This document shows, piece by piece, positions 12,461-24,300 of a stretch of DNA of 64,000 bases (positions are counted from its first letter, which is position 1; every line of letters begins with the position of its first letter). The notes under the pieces were generated by a model that was given only the letters and a program-made list of their open reading frames with translations, did not search any database and was not told where the DNA came from. Origin of the DNA: Galerina marginata (lineage: Eukaryota > Basidiomycota > Agaricomycetes > Agaricales > Galerinaceae); the NCBI GenBank assembly GCA_023014335.1, contig JAECYW010000006.1:1798001-1862000 (forward strand), in the 5' to 3' direction. Both the position numbers and the translations under genes were made by a program.

Positions 12461-14046
12461 ATGGCCGCTTTCATCGATAGTATGGCACTTCCCAGCTTTT
12501 TGAACCCAAACCGGTCATCTGGTGCCACGAAAGACCAAGGGCGAGGCATCATCTCCATGATTCGTAGCCTTGTATCCAGCTTCTCAACCTACCAGACTGT
12601 GACTGGGTCGCTTCAGGAAAATGTCGATGGAGACATGGCTGTTGTTCAATCCATCCAGAGCATTGTCTCGACCGCTAACGACCCTCCATCCACAACAGAG
12701 TAAGCAAATTCTAATACTGTCTCCATCAAACTGGGAGGTGCTTATTGTTTCCCATCGCAGCCAAAGTCCATCCCATGGAGTGTGGAGAAGTTATGAGTGA
12801 GTATTCATCCCCATTTTACTTTCAAGAGCCTAATGACTGACTAATATTTAGGGTCGAACCTCTTCTTCCTCCCCGTCTCGAGGTTGCTCAAGCTTCCACC
12901 TCCACACCGATTTCTTTTCCTCCCCACTTGCCCGCTCTTGCAACCAAGGTTGAGCCCTCTAGTCTGTCAATCAAACTTGAACAGTCAGACGCCGAATCTC
13001 GAGCAGTGCTCAAACGTGAATTCGACTCTGGCTACGAGAGTAACGCCGACTCTTCAGAAAGTGCCACTCGGTCGCCGAAGAGACGCCGTAGCGAAGACCT
13101 GCCTGACATCAGTGCGTCCTACGCTTTCCAAATCGAACCATATACTGACATATTATTTCCGCAGAACCCAAGGTCGAAGATCTATCAGACTCAGAGTCCA
13201 ATCGTCGTAGATCGACCAGAAGAACGAGTTAGTTCTTTCAATTATACTCTTATTAAATACATTCTAAATTTTTATCCAGGAGCCTCAAATTCTCGCCATA
13301 GTAGAAACCCCCGTCCAAGTCAAACCTACAGGCACAGGAAGCCAATGCTGCCGTATAACCTCAAACCTAGCCGAAAATTGGAGCGCACCTACGCCTTTGT
13401 CGAACACGACTTCGGCAGCTACGTTGCCTGGCTTCCTGACCATCCGACTCCTCGCAGCAGCGCCTCACCTCGATCGGACGTTGCTAGCTATGGTTCCCTA
13501 AATCCTCAGAACGATGAGGACAGGGACGAGGACATGGCAGCCCCCGACTTTGGCGATGACAACTCCAACTTCAACGACGACAACGACGAGGACATGACCG
13601 CGCTATCCCCCGTCTTAGCCTCCGGCCTTCCGTTTTATGAGTACTACGTCCTCGGCCTAACCAGACTGAACGTCCTGCGAATGAGTATCGATAGCCTAGA
13701 CCAATCCAGCACCATCCAAGGCAACACCGACATGTCTTGGGCTTGGGACTGGGCCCTTGATCAAGGACACGAGCTGTCGGCGGCGACAGGTTCAGGTTCC
13801 ACTGTCACTGCCACCACCACTGCTGGGGCTCCTGTTGCTAGTAACCCAAGGTCGTTGAGGCCATCTTTCGCTCCCGCTGATAGTGCTGCTACCAGGACAG
13901 TAGCTCCACTCCCGCCTGCTGCTGGAAATGCCCTGGCTCTTCCTGGTCCTTCCGGCCAGGCTGCTGTTCGTACCCGTCGCACCCGTGCAGATGATGGCTA
14001 CAGCCCTTTGGCTCCCTCGTTCCGCCGCTCTGGGCACCGTGGATAG
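12461..14046 (+). CDS. Hypothetical acidic/basic protein, probably nuclear
   Basis: Five exons (12461-12699, 12761-12796, 12852-13111, 13165-13227, 13280-14046) keep frame and give 454 aa. The start CCATGGCC is a strong context. Features: an N-terminal helix-rich part, a Ser-rich linker with the basic cluster SPKRRRSED and, after a second splice, RRRSTRR, which look like nuclear localisation signals. Then comes a region ending FVEHDFGSYVAWLP, acidic runs (NDEDRDEDMAAPD, NDDNDEDMTA) and a Thr/Ala/Pro-rich low-complexity tail. No domain was recognised. The 3' UTR is long, with AATAAA at 14660-14665. Confidence 0.6.
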
Positions 14047-15167
14047 CTGCCAGGTCCTCCGTCTGGCCACCAACTCAGATCGACAGGGTGTTATCTCGAT
14101 CTCACAGCCAGCCTTATCCCTTCGGGCTGCACTGCATGGCGGACGAAGACATTCAAGGAACCAAACTCGGACAGACTCTCGAGCGAAAATGGATCCGTAG
14201 CCTTCACGCTGGAGATTCTCCCACCTTCGAAAGGGAAATAGTAGGGATTTTTAATCTCTCAAATCTATGTCTGGGTTTCTTCTCTCTTTCTCTCTCATAG
14301 CTCTCTGGCTTGTACATATTTCAGATTCGCAGCGCCGACAATTGGTGAATGGGTCGTTCTCTTCCAGGGTCTCCTCTCCACAGCCTCTTACATCCCTCCC
14401 GACGGTTCTCCCGTCTGTCTTTCATCCGGCCCTTCCACTCCATTCCTCGTCTCTCAATCCCCGTACCCCATTTTCCCTCCGGACGCTACTATTTCCTTCG
14501 GTTTTTCCCCGTTCACAACCCCATAATCCCAGCCTGTAGGCCTTTATCTTTATTTTTAGTGTATTTTTCGATCGCCTCTGTACCTATATTTTTTTCTCTA
14601 TTTCCTTGTACATAGATAGTTGGTCTCTCAGTCGCCTGAAGCTCATGTAATTTTCTGTTAATAAATGCTCCACCTTGATTCGGAATTTTCGTGTGATTGA
14701 CCTTTGCGATCTAGTTATTTGTCCTTATGAAAGGATAATTGAAAGGCAAGGCGATTGATTCACTTGATGGTTTTTGGCTAGGAACATATGTTCATGAGCC
14801 CAGCTTGGTTTCTAATACAGATGTCATCAAGATCGTGGACTTTGGAACCAGGAAGATAGATTCAATTAAACATCTTAGGTGTTCGAACTTTGGTTTGGGA
14901 ATCGAGAGGGTATTGTGATATTAATATGTAATAAAAATCGTGAACTCGTTGATACAATTTTGTCCCTTTCAAAGGGTCTAGTAGTAAGCATGACGGGGGA
15001 GTCATGTAACGGTCGTAAAGTAAAGCATGAATGCGAAGGGCTGGCGTTGGAATTCGTAATAATACATTTGGTTGGATGTGAGTGGATGGTCCGAAAGAGC
15101 GAATGCGAAGATGCGAATGAACAAGGAAAATACGAATGGAATGATGGTGATGGTTGGAGATGTGGTT
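14047..15167. other. 3' UTR and intergenic
   Basis: A C/T-rich long 3' UTR of the preceding gene, with an AATAAA-type polyadenylation signal at 14660-14665, then a non-coding gap to the convergent membrane-protein gene. No other feature was seen. Confidence 0.5.
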
Positions 15168-15802
15168 TTAATGGCGAAGGATTCCCCAGGCGGCGAGACC
15201 GCCTCCAACTGCAAGGAGTGTGAGGATGACGAATGCCCATAGGCAGCGCTTTGCCCATTTGAGCTCGACTTCGCGCATGGTAGCGATAATTTGTTGGCGT
15301 TCTGCCTCTGTCTTCTCGGGCATCCATGCAGGCGTGTCGTCGGATGTGCTTGGTGGTTCGCGCAGAGGCGAGAATAGGATGAAAGCTCCGAAAAGCCAAA
15401 ACGGTGGGAACACTGAAGAGAGGGAAAGTTGGTCAGTATCTGTTCAATGCGCCACAGTAAAGTGAAAGACGTACAGAATCCGAATCGGAAGAGGTACATG
15501 GCGAGCGTCATTGGCTCGGGGGCATGGAGTGTGTACTCGGGCAGAGTGATATCTGCCTCTTCGGCGTATGGAGGTGGGATGTCGGCAATGCTTTGCCTCT
15601 GGTCGTGCCGGCTCTCGTGTGTCCTCGACGAGGAGAGCGTATATCCGAATTGTTCGTCCATTGGGTCCATCATGCGGGCTGCGGGTGCAGTCCATGCTGT
15701 ATGTGTCACTGCAGGTGATAATGCGCTAACTGATGTGGTTGGTCGCTGAGCCTCGAGATCCAAGTTGAATGTGGAAGTGGAGGTGGATGATGTCGCAGAC
15801 AT
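15168..15802 (-). CDS. Small membrane protein with PY motifs
   Basis: Two exons (15475-15802 and 15168-15412) encode 190 aa; the junction restores FRFGFLFPPFWLFGAFIL. The N-terminal 100 residues are soluble and Ser/Thr-rich, and contain PPPY and LPEY, the short motifs bound by WW domains of Nedd4/Rsp5 ubiquitin ligases. Two hydrophobic segments follow, about residues 108-127 and 165-188, separated by a helical linker (PEKTEAERQQIIATMREVELKW). The topology and paired PY motifs resemble ligase adaptors of the endomembrane system, but this is inference; no named family was recognised. Confidence 0.7.
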
Positions 15803-16549
15803 GGATGTGATTTTGACAATGAAACCTGACTGGGAGGCGAGAGTTCGGTGGTGAGTGCGGTGGTGGTGGTTGTGAAATATGTGAGGCGGCGACGGCGGTA
15901 ATGGACATCTTTGTGATTAGGCCACATTATATAGGTGTGCCACAAAAAAGTGCTCAACAGCAATCCACGAGCAATCCACCAATTCGCTTGGTCCGTTGCC
16001 ATGGACCGATATGGGAAAAGCGTCAGGAGCAAATAGATACAAATAATGTCCTCGCGACATCCGCACCTCAGGTTGGCGCTCTGGGATGCAGAAAATCACG
16101 AATCTTCAAGGCTGGGGGCACTATAGGAAGAATTTTAGAAATGATCCATATAATATATTTGATATAAAGCGCCTTTAAGGAACATAATTGAGGGCGTTAA
16201 AAATTGTTTCCTCATTTGGTAAAATGTCAAAGTTCTTTATATAGGAATTTTAGTGGTTTTGATTACGTAGGAATTACTCCCGATGTCAGTCAATCGACAC
16301 GTTGTTCCCCATCAAAATTACCATAATTGCCAACAATTAGAAGCGCTCTTTCCCCGCATCCACTCCAATCATGAATTAGCTGACCTGGATTGATATCAGT
16401 CAGACTTGGAACCTTGACCGTTTCTGTCGAGCTAATTTAACTCACGATCAATCCAGGTTACAATGTCGATATCGAAGAGACGGACAAGATCTACGCTGAA
16501 CCTAAGTTACCTAATCTAACTCATATGTTATAAATCTTTCGAAGTGTCC
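15803..16549. other. Intergenic
   Basis: Promoter of the membrane-protein gene and 3' flank of the F-box relic. No gene was seen. Confidence 0.5.
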
Positions 16550-18060
16550 TCAAAGTCTCCACCAAGTTCCGTCTCGGTTGGCCAGTTCGAAAACTTCTCG
16601 TCCCACAAGGTCTTGCAAGTTTGTATGAAAAGTATGTGTCAAAGGGAAACATGGGCTGTGTAATTCTTCTTCGTCCTCATAGAGATCAGCCGTGATTCGC
16701 ACTTTTTTCAGAACCACCAAAGCCACTTGGTCTGAGCCATTGACGCCGTTCTTGTGCAATGCCGCCCTCAAAATCAACGGCTGGAGGAAGTCTTGGGGTT
16801 TCAGCCAAAGCGGGCCCTCGTAAGAAAGGCTCTCAAGGAGCGGAAGGTATTGTTGGCGTGAGATATATGATGGGCTTAAGACGTCAAAGAATATATGGCT
16901 CAAGCCCCTTGAGCTCCGAAATGGGTCGTGAATGCGTAACTCCTTGAGTTCGGGTAAAGTCGCCAGAAATTGGATGAGATCTTGCTCGTCGCCAAAGTCA
17001 TTGATGTTGAACTTGACATACAGATGTGTGAGCCTGCACTGTGATCGTTCAATGAAAGGCGATATAGTGTCCATCATAAAATCCCTCGACTTTCCAATAA
17101 TATCAAGCCCTAAGGTTTCCACCGCGGGCGCAAAAAACACGGCTAGGAATTTGTTCGTGTCACTTTCGTGTAGAAAATGTAGGTAGAGGGATTGTATTTT
17201 GGGATGCATAATGGGTGTCTGTCGCCCATCCAAGCGAAAAGGTTGGGCATTCTTGAAATGGACTTCAGTGAGATTTGGGAACAAAGACAAATGTTGTATC
17301 AGGTCGATCTTTGTAGAAAGAACGGTATCAATGTGGGTTATTTGTTTCAAAGGAAGTCCTATAATCTCATTTAATCGAGGAATGCAAAGTTCCAAAGGGT
17401 TAAATGAGTGAGCAGCGGAGCGTTAGTTAGGTCCAGTCTTTGTGGGCATGGATACCCAAAGGTCCCTCTCTGTGAATAGTCACCATCATAGAGGACAGAT
17501 CGAAGGTTTGGAAAGGAGAGTTCGGTTTGTGTGCCTCCTAGCAACTGGCACCACCACGCAGGAATACGAAGGTAGATTGCAGCCCATTGTAGGCAGTATT
17601 CTCTCAGCAGGAACAAAGTTGGGAAAGGAACCTGTGAGAAGCTAACGCCGTCCATAATTTCTAGATAAATTTCAAGCTTGTGCGAACGTGCGCGTCGAGA
17701 TAGCCATTCTCGAAGGAGTGTCAGGTGGATGACATCGATCTCGTCGCCTTTTGTGTTCCCTAGCCTAAGGACGACTGTCGACCAGAGCTCAGGCATCGAC
17801 CACGCAAATCCTCTCCAGGATCTACAGATCCAGCCAAGTTCGATAGGGAGAGATCGTCTACGCCACTGGCCGTCTTTTTGAAGGCGCTCAAGATATGCAT
17901 AGACGAAGATTTGCGACGTAAGTTCTGGTGGAAGCGGCAAGGGGTCAACGGGATTGCGAAAAGTGAGGAAAGAAGAGGGTGGGATAATTTCAAGTTTTCT
18001 GCAATCTGTAATAGCCATTAGGAGGTCCTTAGAAGAGTTGTGAAAGGGTTCAGAGGACAA
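16550..18060 (-). pseudogene. F-box protein 3, frameshifted
   Basis: The N-terminal part (17371-18060) has the F-box LPLPPELTSQIFVYAYLE, the conserved GWICRSWRGFAWSMPELWSTVV block and REWLSRRARSHKLEIYLE, then stops in LTLWNFAFLD. The C-terminal part (16550-17395) carries on in another frame from NEIIGLPLKQITHI to a normal family end, VFELANRDGTWWRL. The two parts together make one paralogue of the F-box gene at 43577-45124. The frame change falls at about 17365-17385 with no splice signals. A single-base sequencing or assembly error is the alternative. Confidence 0.75.
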
Positions 18061-18691
18061 GGTTTAACCTGAAAAATCAGGATTTTGAGGATTCTTTCGT
18101 ATGTAGTTGACTTCAATGACCGTAAGAGCAATCGGTCGACGGTGATCCATCATGCATCAAAATCAACCAAAATTCCAAACCACGTGGCACGGTTGAACAA
18201 CTTACCGTATTCGGTTGGTTTTATCCGTTTTGGGAAAATTATGCATGACTGATCTATTAATAGACGATCAGTCATATACGAATAGAACGAACCTCTGCCC
18301 TGCCCATCACTTTGGCATCACAAACCCTCCCATTATCATACCCTATAGATCTTGAGGCACCAAATTGTCATTTGGCGCAAAAAAAGACTGCCTCTCCCGA
18401 CTCATAATAACTATAACCCACAGCCTTGGTTGTCTCCGGAGGATCATTATAAGTGGGTATAACTTACAAGTGGCTCGACTGCCTGGCAGTGTAAATGTCC
18501 GCAGACGACTTGAATTGCACCAAGCCGGGCGCCAATGGGCGCGCAATCCCAGTCAATGGCTGTCACGTTCATTGCCTTATACCCCTGCCCAGCCTGCATC
18601 ACCGAAGACCCTGACATCAATCACGTATTTAAAGCCGCTGCGTTTTTTTTTCGCAAGACCTAGTCTACACCCTCTCCTTGAGTTAGTCGCA
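18061..18691. other. Intergenic / promoter of secreted-protein gene
   Basis: Holds the TATA-like box at 18626 just before the gene at 18692. Nothing else was seen. Confidence 0.45.
18626..18633 (+). promoter_or_regulatory. TATA-like box (TATTTAAA)
   Basis: Located about 60 nt before the start codon of the secreted-protein gene at 18692, a usual place for a fungal TATA element. Short motif, so only suggestive. Confidence 0.4.
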
Positions 18692-19454
18692 ATGAAGTTC
18701 ACAACTCCACTCATTACCACCCTCCTGTCATTACTTCCGGTCTTGGTCTCTGGACAAGATGATGACGATCCTTTGGCATGCCGCAATTGCAAGGTTGACG
18801 TTGACGATTCTGATCCTCGAATTGTATATTCGCCTGCCGCAAGTTGGACTCACCAAACAAACACGCCGAAAGTCGAAGGTGACCAGATTTACTATATGGC
18901 CACAAACAGCTACTCAATGGCTGAGGGGGCTTCGGCGACGTTCAAATTCACTGGCGTGGTATGTCCTCCGACCTTTGTTCGGCTTACCATTCCACTGCCG
19001 CCTCACACTTTCCCTGTCTAGGGCATCGAATACTGGGCTGTTCAACCATCTTTTGACGTTAAAATTCAAATAGACGGGGAAACTCTGAACTCGGGAGCTG
19101 GCGAGAGTTCCTATACAACCGTCATTGCCTCGCGTGCATTCAATACGTCCGGAGAACATACAATCACTATAACGGCTTCTACTTACGGTACCGCGATATC
19201 CTCGAGCATCAGTCTTGACAGGTTCCGGTGAGTATTAGGCTTAACATGGTTTCGATGTGTAGTCTCATAGAGCCTGTCTTAGAATTGACAATGGGAGTGT
19301 GCCCACATCAACATCGTCGGCCGATGTCTCCTCCACCAGTGGCACCGCTTCCCCTTCCGCGACAGCGTCCTCCAGTTCCCGCCTTTATTCCACCCATGCT
19401 GGGATAGCCATTGCGGGATTCTTGATGTCTTTGCTCCTCATCTGTCCTCTATAA
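18692..19454 (+). CDS. Secreted, probably GPI-anchored surface protein
   Basis: Three exons (18692-18958, 19022-19227, 19283-19454) give 214 aa. A clear signal peptide (TPLITTLLSLLPVLVSG) is followed by an acidic start and a beta-rich domain with DDSDPRIVYSPAASW, GASATFKFTG and a GIEYWAVQPS/QIDGE segment. This layout resembles the jelly-roll, galactose-binding-like domain common in agaricomycete secreted proteins. A Ser/Thr-rich stretch (about 165-195) and a hydrophobic C-terminus (GIAIAGFLMSLLLICPL) suggest a GPI-anchoring signal. Probable wall or surface location; ligand unknown. Confidence 0.75.
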
Positions 19455-20106
19455 ATAGTACTGCGGTTGACCCCTTGAAGCTTTAGTAAACGTCGCTGAA
19501 GTGTCAAATAATGGAAAGAGAGGTCCTGTAGGCTTCAGATAAACTTTGGAGTAATAATTCCTGAGTAGCAAGTGGTATTGAGAGTGAAGAGCGACCTGCG
19601 AAAATACGTTCAAGAACTCACTGGACAACAAAGGGGATTCAGCAACAAAAAAAATGCACTTAGACGCGGATGGAAAACAGAACAGAACTTGAATCAGATT
19701 GCGAATCAGAATGACAAAAGACAAATTCTGTCAAAACTTTCCTCTAAACCCAGCAACGATAGTGGAAACTCGAAGGCAAATGGTCCAAGAGAAATAGTCG
19801 AATTAGGGTTCAGAGCCGCTTAAGGCTGATTGCAAGCGAGGGGAAGGTGAGGGACGCTGAGGCGATCACGCATAGCAGTTAGCCCGAATTAACGGAACAA
19901 TTCCCGTTGAATAATACATGAGTATTCACCGGCCGGGATAGAAAAATCGCAAAACGGGAAACCATTGTTTGAACAAAGGGATACATTTACAGGAAGGCTC
20001 GCGAGGAAAAGGACAAAAAAAAGAGGCAATATGAAACCGACCACGAGTAAGGAAAACAGAAAAATGAGACGATGGGTCACAGGAATTCAGCTAGACAGGA
20101 GAGCCC
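19455..20106. other. Intergenic between convergent genes
   Basis: 3' flanks of two convergent genes. No gene was seen. Confidence 0.5.
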
Positions 20107-21520
20107 CTATATTGACCTCATGAGCCGCGCAGATCGGCGTAGTGCACGATTGGGAGTAGGAGAAGTTGTCGATGAGCGACAATGAATTGCAGCGGCTGGA
20201 GAGGACGAACGAAATAGCTCTCGGTGCATGGCTTCTGGACTGGAAGGCGGTTTCCGGGATCGCATCGATTCAGGAGCCGGTGTTGGTGTGCGTATCCTCT
20301 TGGTTGGACGACGATCTTCGTCAAATAAGTCGTCGTCGCTATCGTCTGATTGATCATGGGTGCGTTTCGAGACCCTCCGACCCTCAAATTTCACTTGCCG
20401 GCGCATCATTATTTCGTTGTCGACTGCCATTGAGGGAGAGCCGAAAAATGACGTGGGTGAAGGTGGTTCCTCACTCCGGTGCCTGCTGGGCGACGCTCCA
20501 AATACAGCATCGATAATAGGGTCCAAATCAGACTGGAAATGTCGCAAGGACGTTGACAGCTGCTGAAGTTCATTGTCGGACGGCAAGAATAAATCCGCGA
20601 AGTTGGAGATACCAGGAAAAGCGTAGTCGAGGTCCAACTTAGGGGAAGAAAGGAAGGGAAGACTGTTGTCGACGTCATTGGATGAGTCTCCCTCGAAGTC
20701 GGAGGAGAAATGAAAAGGTAGCTCAATAGGTTCAATTTTGACCGGAGGAGAAAGGCTGCGTTCTACAGCAGAAGGAGAAACTGAGGTAGAAGCTCGAGGG
20801 CTGACATGACGATCGCGATCTGCCATAGGTGTGTCATTGGGCATTCACTGAGTTGTAGCTCCAACGAACGTGCTGACCTTGTCTAGTGGCCGTCCTTTTG
20901 GAAACAAGATTGCGAATATCATCAAGTTCCTCGCTGCGTTTACCTAGGCATACGGCCACATTCCCATCATGACCCAGCACAATAGTTTGAGTGCGCTCAG
21001 GCTGAGTGCGCTTAGACGCAAAAGTAAGGGTGAACGGTAACTTCAAAGCTCCCGGCTTGACAGAGTAATCGTTCCATTCACGTTGGTAATTAGTATTTGA
21101 GGTATTAGGTGAGGTTCCGACTAGGGAAACATTCACCGGAGTGAGCCCGGATTGAGTCCTGGAACAACTTTGTCAACACAAAATCAAGAATCTGAGAGGG
21201 GTCCGATACTTACTGATGGCAGTTCCGAGATCCACTGCGAAGGGACGAAACAATGAGCATTCCCCAAGTTCGTTCGGTTGGGCAGAACGAAGGGCCTACC
21301 TTGCGACGGCCGGTTCATCCGTTATTAAAACAATGTTTTCAAGGAAACGCAAGATAGTCGCATCGTGATCTCCCTGTTCCTCGACCAACACGTCCTTGAA
21401 GGTCGAAAGTTGGGAGGCCAACTTGTAAATTCTGTTCATGAAAGCAGAAGCGGTCGCCTTTTTCAAAGACACGACCTCTGCTTCATTGGCAGAGAGTTCT
21501 GGAGAGGCTGAGCTAGACAT
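20107..21520 (-). CDS. Hypothetical nuclear-type protein
   Basis: Four exons (21300-21520, a 21-nt microexon 21214-21234, 20878-21167, 20107-20819) stay in frame for 414 aa. The N-terminus is helical (SANEAEVVSLKKATASAFMNRIYKL). The middle has charged REWNDYSVKPG and KRSEELDDIRN segments. The C-terminal half is acidic and Ser/Pro-rich with basic clusters (RRVSKRTHD, RRPTKRIRTPTPAP) that look like nuclear localisation signals. The last intron was taken as 58 nt (20820-20877), because a nearer acceptor would give only 30 nt and break the frame. No domain was recognised; a transcription-related role is a guess. Confidence 0.55.
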
Positions 21521-22196
21521 TTAAGATAGTGCGCAGATGATTCTGAGGCGGGGCAGGGTGCTAGGTTTGCGAGTGACAAAGGCAAGAACCAAGTTGAGTG
21601 GCGCTCCACAGCAGCGCGCGGCACGAGCTATAAGGAAATCCGGACACCGGCGCTTTTGATGTTTGGATTTCCAGGTTGCTGTTTACGCGTCTTATAAGGC
21701 AAGAGAAGGCAAAGCGGAGTGGCACAAAACGGGGTCCGAGTCATGATCACATTCACAGCACTTGTGATACTGACAACAACAACAGTAGGCCTTCTTTAAG
21801 TTCTTAGCGTATTGAAACCACGTAGAGGTGACGATCAGAAGAGAATAATGGGAGTCCGGGAATACAAGAAGTGGGGCTAAGCAATGAACATGAGAGTGAC
21901 TAAAGAGTGATTGTACCAGTGAAGCGAGCGGAGATTTCCACGTGTTCCGTCGGACAGCAATGATCCGTCAATTCTCCATATTGACGGAGATATCAGCCTA
22001 TTATCAGGACAACTTTATCCTTGAAGAAGGTATCTACATAAGACAGTCCCTCAAGGTTCGTCAAATCCTTGTATATGTGAGGGAAAACGAGCAGGATTTT
22101 ATTTACACTGAAAAGCTACAAAATTTAATTTACATGGTGGACACAATACATAAAAGGGATGAAAGGGCCTTTCCTAATAAGTTCGTCTGGTACCTT
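21521..22196. other. Intergenic
   Basis: Promoter of the nuclear-type gene and 3' flank of F-box 4. No gene was seen. Confidence 0.5.
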
Positions 22197-23921
22197 TCAA
22201 TTCTGGCATAGAGCAGCTCCGTCGTTTACGAACGTGAGCACCCCCATGTCCACCATCCTGATAAACTCCTGCAAAGACTCCTGGTCCATGTGTTCATCGA
22301 TCTTCAGTTTGGCCACGCTTGAATTCAGACCAGGTACAATCGTCACCTTCCGCAATATGGCTGTCTTCGTAGGCGTAATGATACAGCTTGACTCGCTCTC
22401 GCGTATATGTGAGCGAATGACAAGCGGCTCGATAAAGTCAATCGACTCGGCCGATAGCCTTCCCTGGAATTCTAGAATCTTGAGGTGTGGAAGGTATTCT
22501 GGGTATTTGAAAGGATGGAGTTGGTCGAAAAACAACCCGGTCAGCCCTCTCCTTGATACAGATGGTTCCAGAATCGGTTTGAAGTTGCCAAAATGGCGGA
22601 TGCGCAGCTCTGCGAGTGACGAGAGGCGGGGAGAGGAAAGGAATTCGATGAGGTCGAGTTCGGGAGCAACATAATACTCCAAGGTGAGTTGGGTGAGTGC
22701 ACATGCTGAGCGCTCGATGAAGGGTAAAAGACTGCGAGCAAATGGTATTTTCCGTGGAACCCTGATGTGCAAGCTCTTGAGAGCGGGCAATGTGATCTGG
22801 TCGAAGAGTTCAAATACTAACGCATCAGGCGCCCGAAATTCTGGGCTAAACTCGAGGCTCAGGCTCCGTAAATTCTCATGCACTTTCGGTGGAAGAGCAT
22901 GCGCCGGGTTAATATTGGCGATGCCCGCTAGAACATGGCAATTGTTCAAGGTGAGTTTCCGGAGGTTGAAAAATTGGACAAGGAGGTTTCGGAGGTTAAT
23001 TTGGGATACATGGTTGAATATGAGGTGCGTGATTTGTTTCGTGGGGTAGTTGGTAAACGTGACGGTGCGCATGGTCAAGGACGAGAGTGATAAGGTGCGG
23101 AGGGCATCGGCTTGGCTGAGGTTGAGAGCCAGCGTCTGCCCGCGTGATTCTGCTTCTGCATGGTGTAGGGATACGTATTGAAGGAGAGGGAAGGAAAGAG
23201 GCATCGGGGGGAACGAAGCGTAGGGATAGCGACCGACACTATTACCCTCTTGCGCAGGACACTTCGAAGGAAGCTCGATGAAGCCATATCTGCGTGCTGG
23301 AAGGTGGAATTCAACGCGCCTCCATTGTCCGGAATGCCGAGCCAGTATCTGCAAGGCGAATCGAGATTTCGGGATAAAGCCCACCTCAGCATCGGCGTCG
23401 TACGACCGCGCATTTGACCGTGGCTCCTCGACGTAGATGTCCAACGGCCGGCCTTTCGCGCGCTCTAACCATTCAGAGAGTAGCTCCGTCTGTGCCTCAA
23501 TCCGTTTGAGGGAGATCCGCAGGACAATCGTCGTCCACAGCTCTGAAGAGACCCACGCGCATTCCCGACAGGCTCTGCAGATTTGGCCCAGCCACAGAGG
23601 GTAGAAGCTGCGGGGCCATCGTGCGGCCCCTCGAGTGGGTTGGCAAGCAAGGCTGAATATCTGAGCCAGGACATCTTCAGGAACGTCGAGCAGTCCCCTG
23701 GCCATGGAGTCCGATGTGGTGCATGTTGGGTCCATTGCTACCCTGGTACGATACTGAGCGTACCATACAGGGTGAAGCGAAGTTGGGGAAGGCGTGGGTG
23801 GCATGGATGAAAGACCGGCATCAACGGACCGGCCGCGGGGAAGCTGACAAGTCGTGATGAGGTCATGCAATGTGGGGGTGGATAAGTCTGGTTTGCACGG
23901 TCGCTCGGAAGGAGAGCACAA
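22197..23921 (-). CDS. F-box/LRR-type protein 4
   Basis: A single uninterrupted frame of 574 aa. The start is not certain: M63 (MDPTCTT) or M73 are alternatives closer to the F-box. The F-box VPEDVLAQIFSLACQP (about 80-95) is followed by the block PLWLGQICRACRECAWVSSELWTTIVLR and SEWLERAKGRPLDIYVEE, then leucine-rich segments to residue 560 and an end EFIRMVDMGVLTFVNDG. It is a close paralogue of the gene at 47761-49296, sharing these blocks almost word for word. Probable SCF substrate receptor. Its upstream side borders the foldback element. Confidence 0.8.
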   Translation of the reverse strand: MCSPSERPCKPDLSTPTLHDLITTCQLPRGRSVDAGLSSMPPTPSPTSLHPVWYAQYRTRVAMDPTCTTSDSMARGLLDVPEDVLAQIFSLACQPTRGAARWPRSFYPLWLGQICRACRECAWVSSELWTTIVLRISLKRIEAQTELLSEWLERAKGRPLDIYVEEPRSNARSYDADAEVGFIPKSRFALQILARHSGQWRRVEFHLPARRYGFIELPSKCPAQEGNSVGRYPYASFPPMPLSFPLLQYVSLHHAEAESRGQTLALNLSQADALRTLSLSSLTMRTVTFTNYPTKQITHLIFNHVSQINLRNLLVQFFNLRKLTLNNCHVLAGIANINPAHALPPKVHENLRSLSLEFSPEFRAPDALVFELFDQITLPALKSLHIRVPRKIPFARSLLPFIERSACALTQLTLEYYVAPELDLIEFLSSPRLSSLAELRIRHFGNFKPILEPSVSRRGLTGLFFDQLHPFKYPEYLPHLKILEFQGRLSAESIDFIEPLVIRSHIRESESSCIITPTKTAILRKVTIVPGLNSSVAKLKIDEHMDQESLQEFIRMVDMGVLTFVNDGAALCQN

Positions 23922-24095
23922 GAAACAAATGTTGATGGCAGCAAGTCATCTCCACTTCCCTGCTGCGTCCTCTGTGGAGTGCGTGGCCATACACTTGACT
24001 CGCATACCGGCGACTCCACAACAAAATTTCCTGACGATAACCTGACTTGGGCTAAATACTCTGATAGGATTTTGCAAACGCCAGATGGAAAGATT

Positions 24096-24230
24096 ATCTG
24101 CATTGGATGGAACGTCGGAAGCGGTGCACCCTGCAACCATGGCGGCAAGCGCGTCCACCTCTGCTCTTTCTGGGGTGGAGACCACCATGCCTTTTCTTGG
24201 ACATGCCGAGTCAAACCTGACGACATCTAA
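24096..24230 (+). pseudogene. Truncated inverted copy of zinc-knuckle ORF 3' end
   Basis: This encodes the last 44 residues of the 180-aa protein at 25023-25565, in opposite orientation. It is identical except for one base that turns CSFCGG into CSFWGG, removing a probable metal ligand. The copy has no start of its own and lies in the left palindrome arm, so it is a duplicated fragment. Confidence 0.8.
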
Positions 24231-24300
24231 TGACAAGTTCCTCCTCATCCTGATAAATTATTAAAACTTACAATCATGCAAAATTTTCAGAATTATTCAT

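Noticed and set aside
20834..21136. Separate small gene ending at 20834, with a second gene starting at the ATG near 20844
   Set aside because: A 58-nt GT-AG intron (20820-20877) joins both frames into one protein. The alternative needs a 30-nt intron or two overlapping genes.
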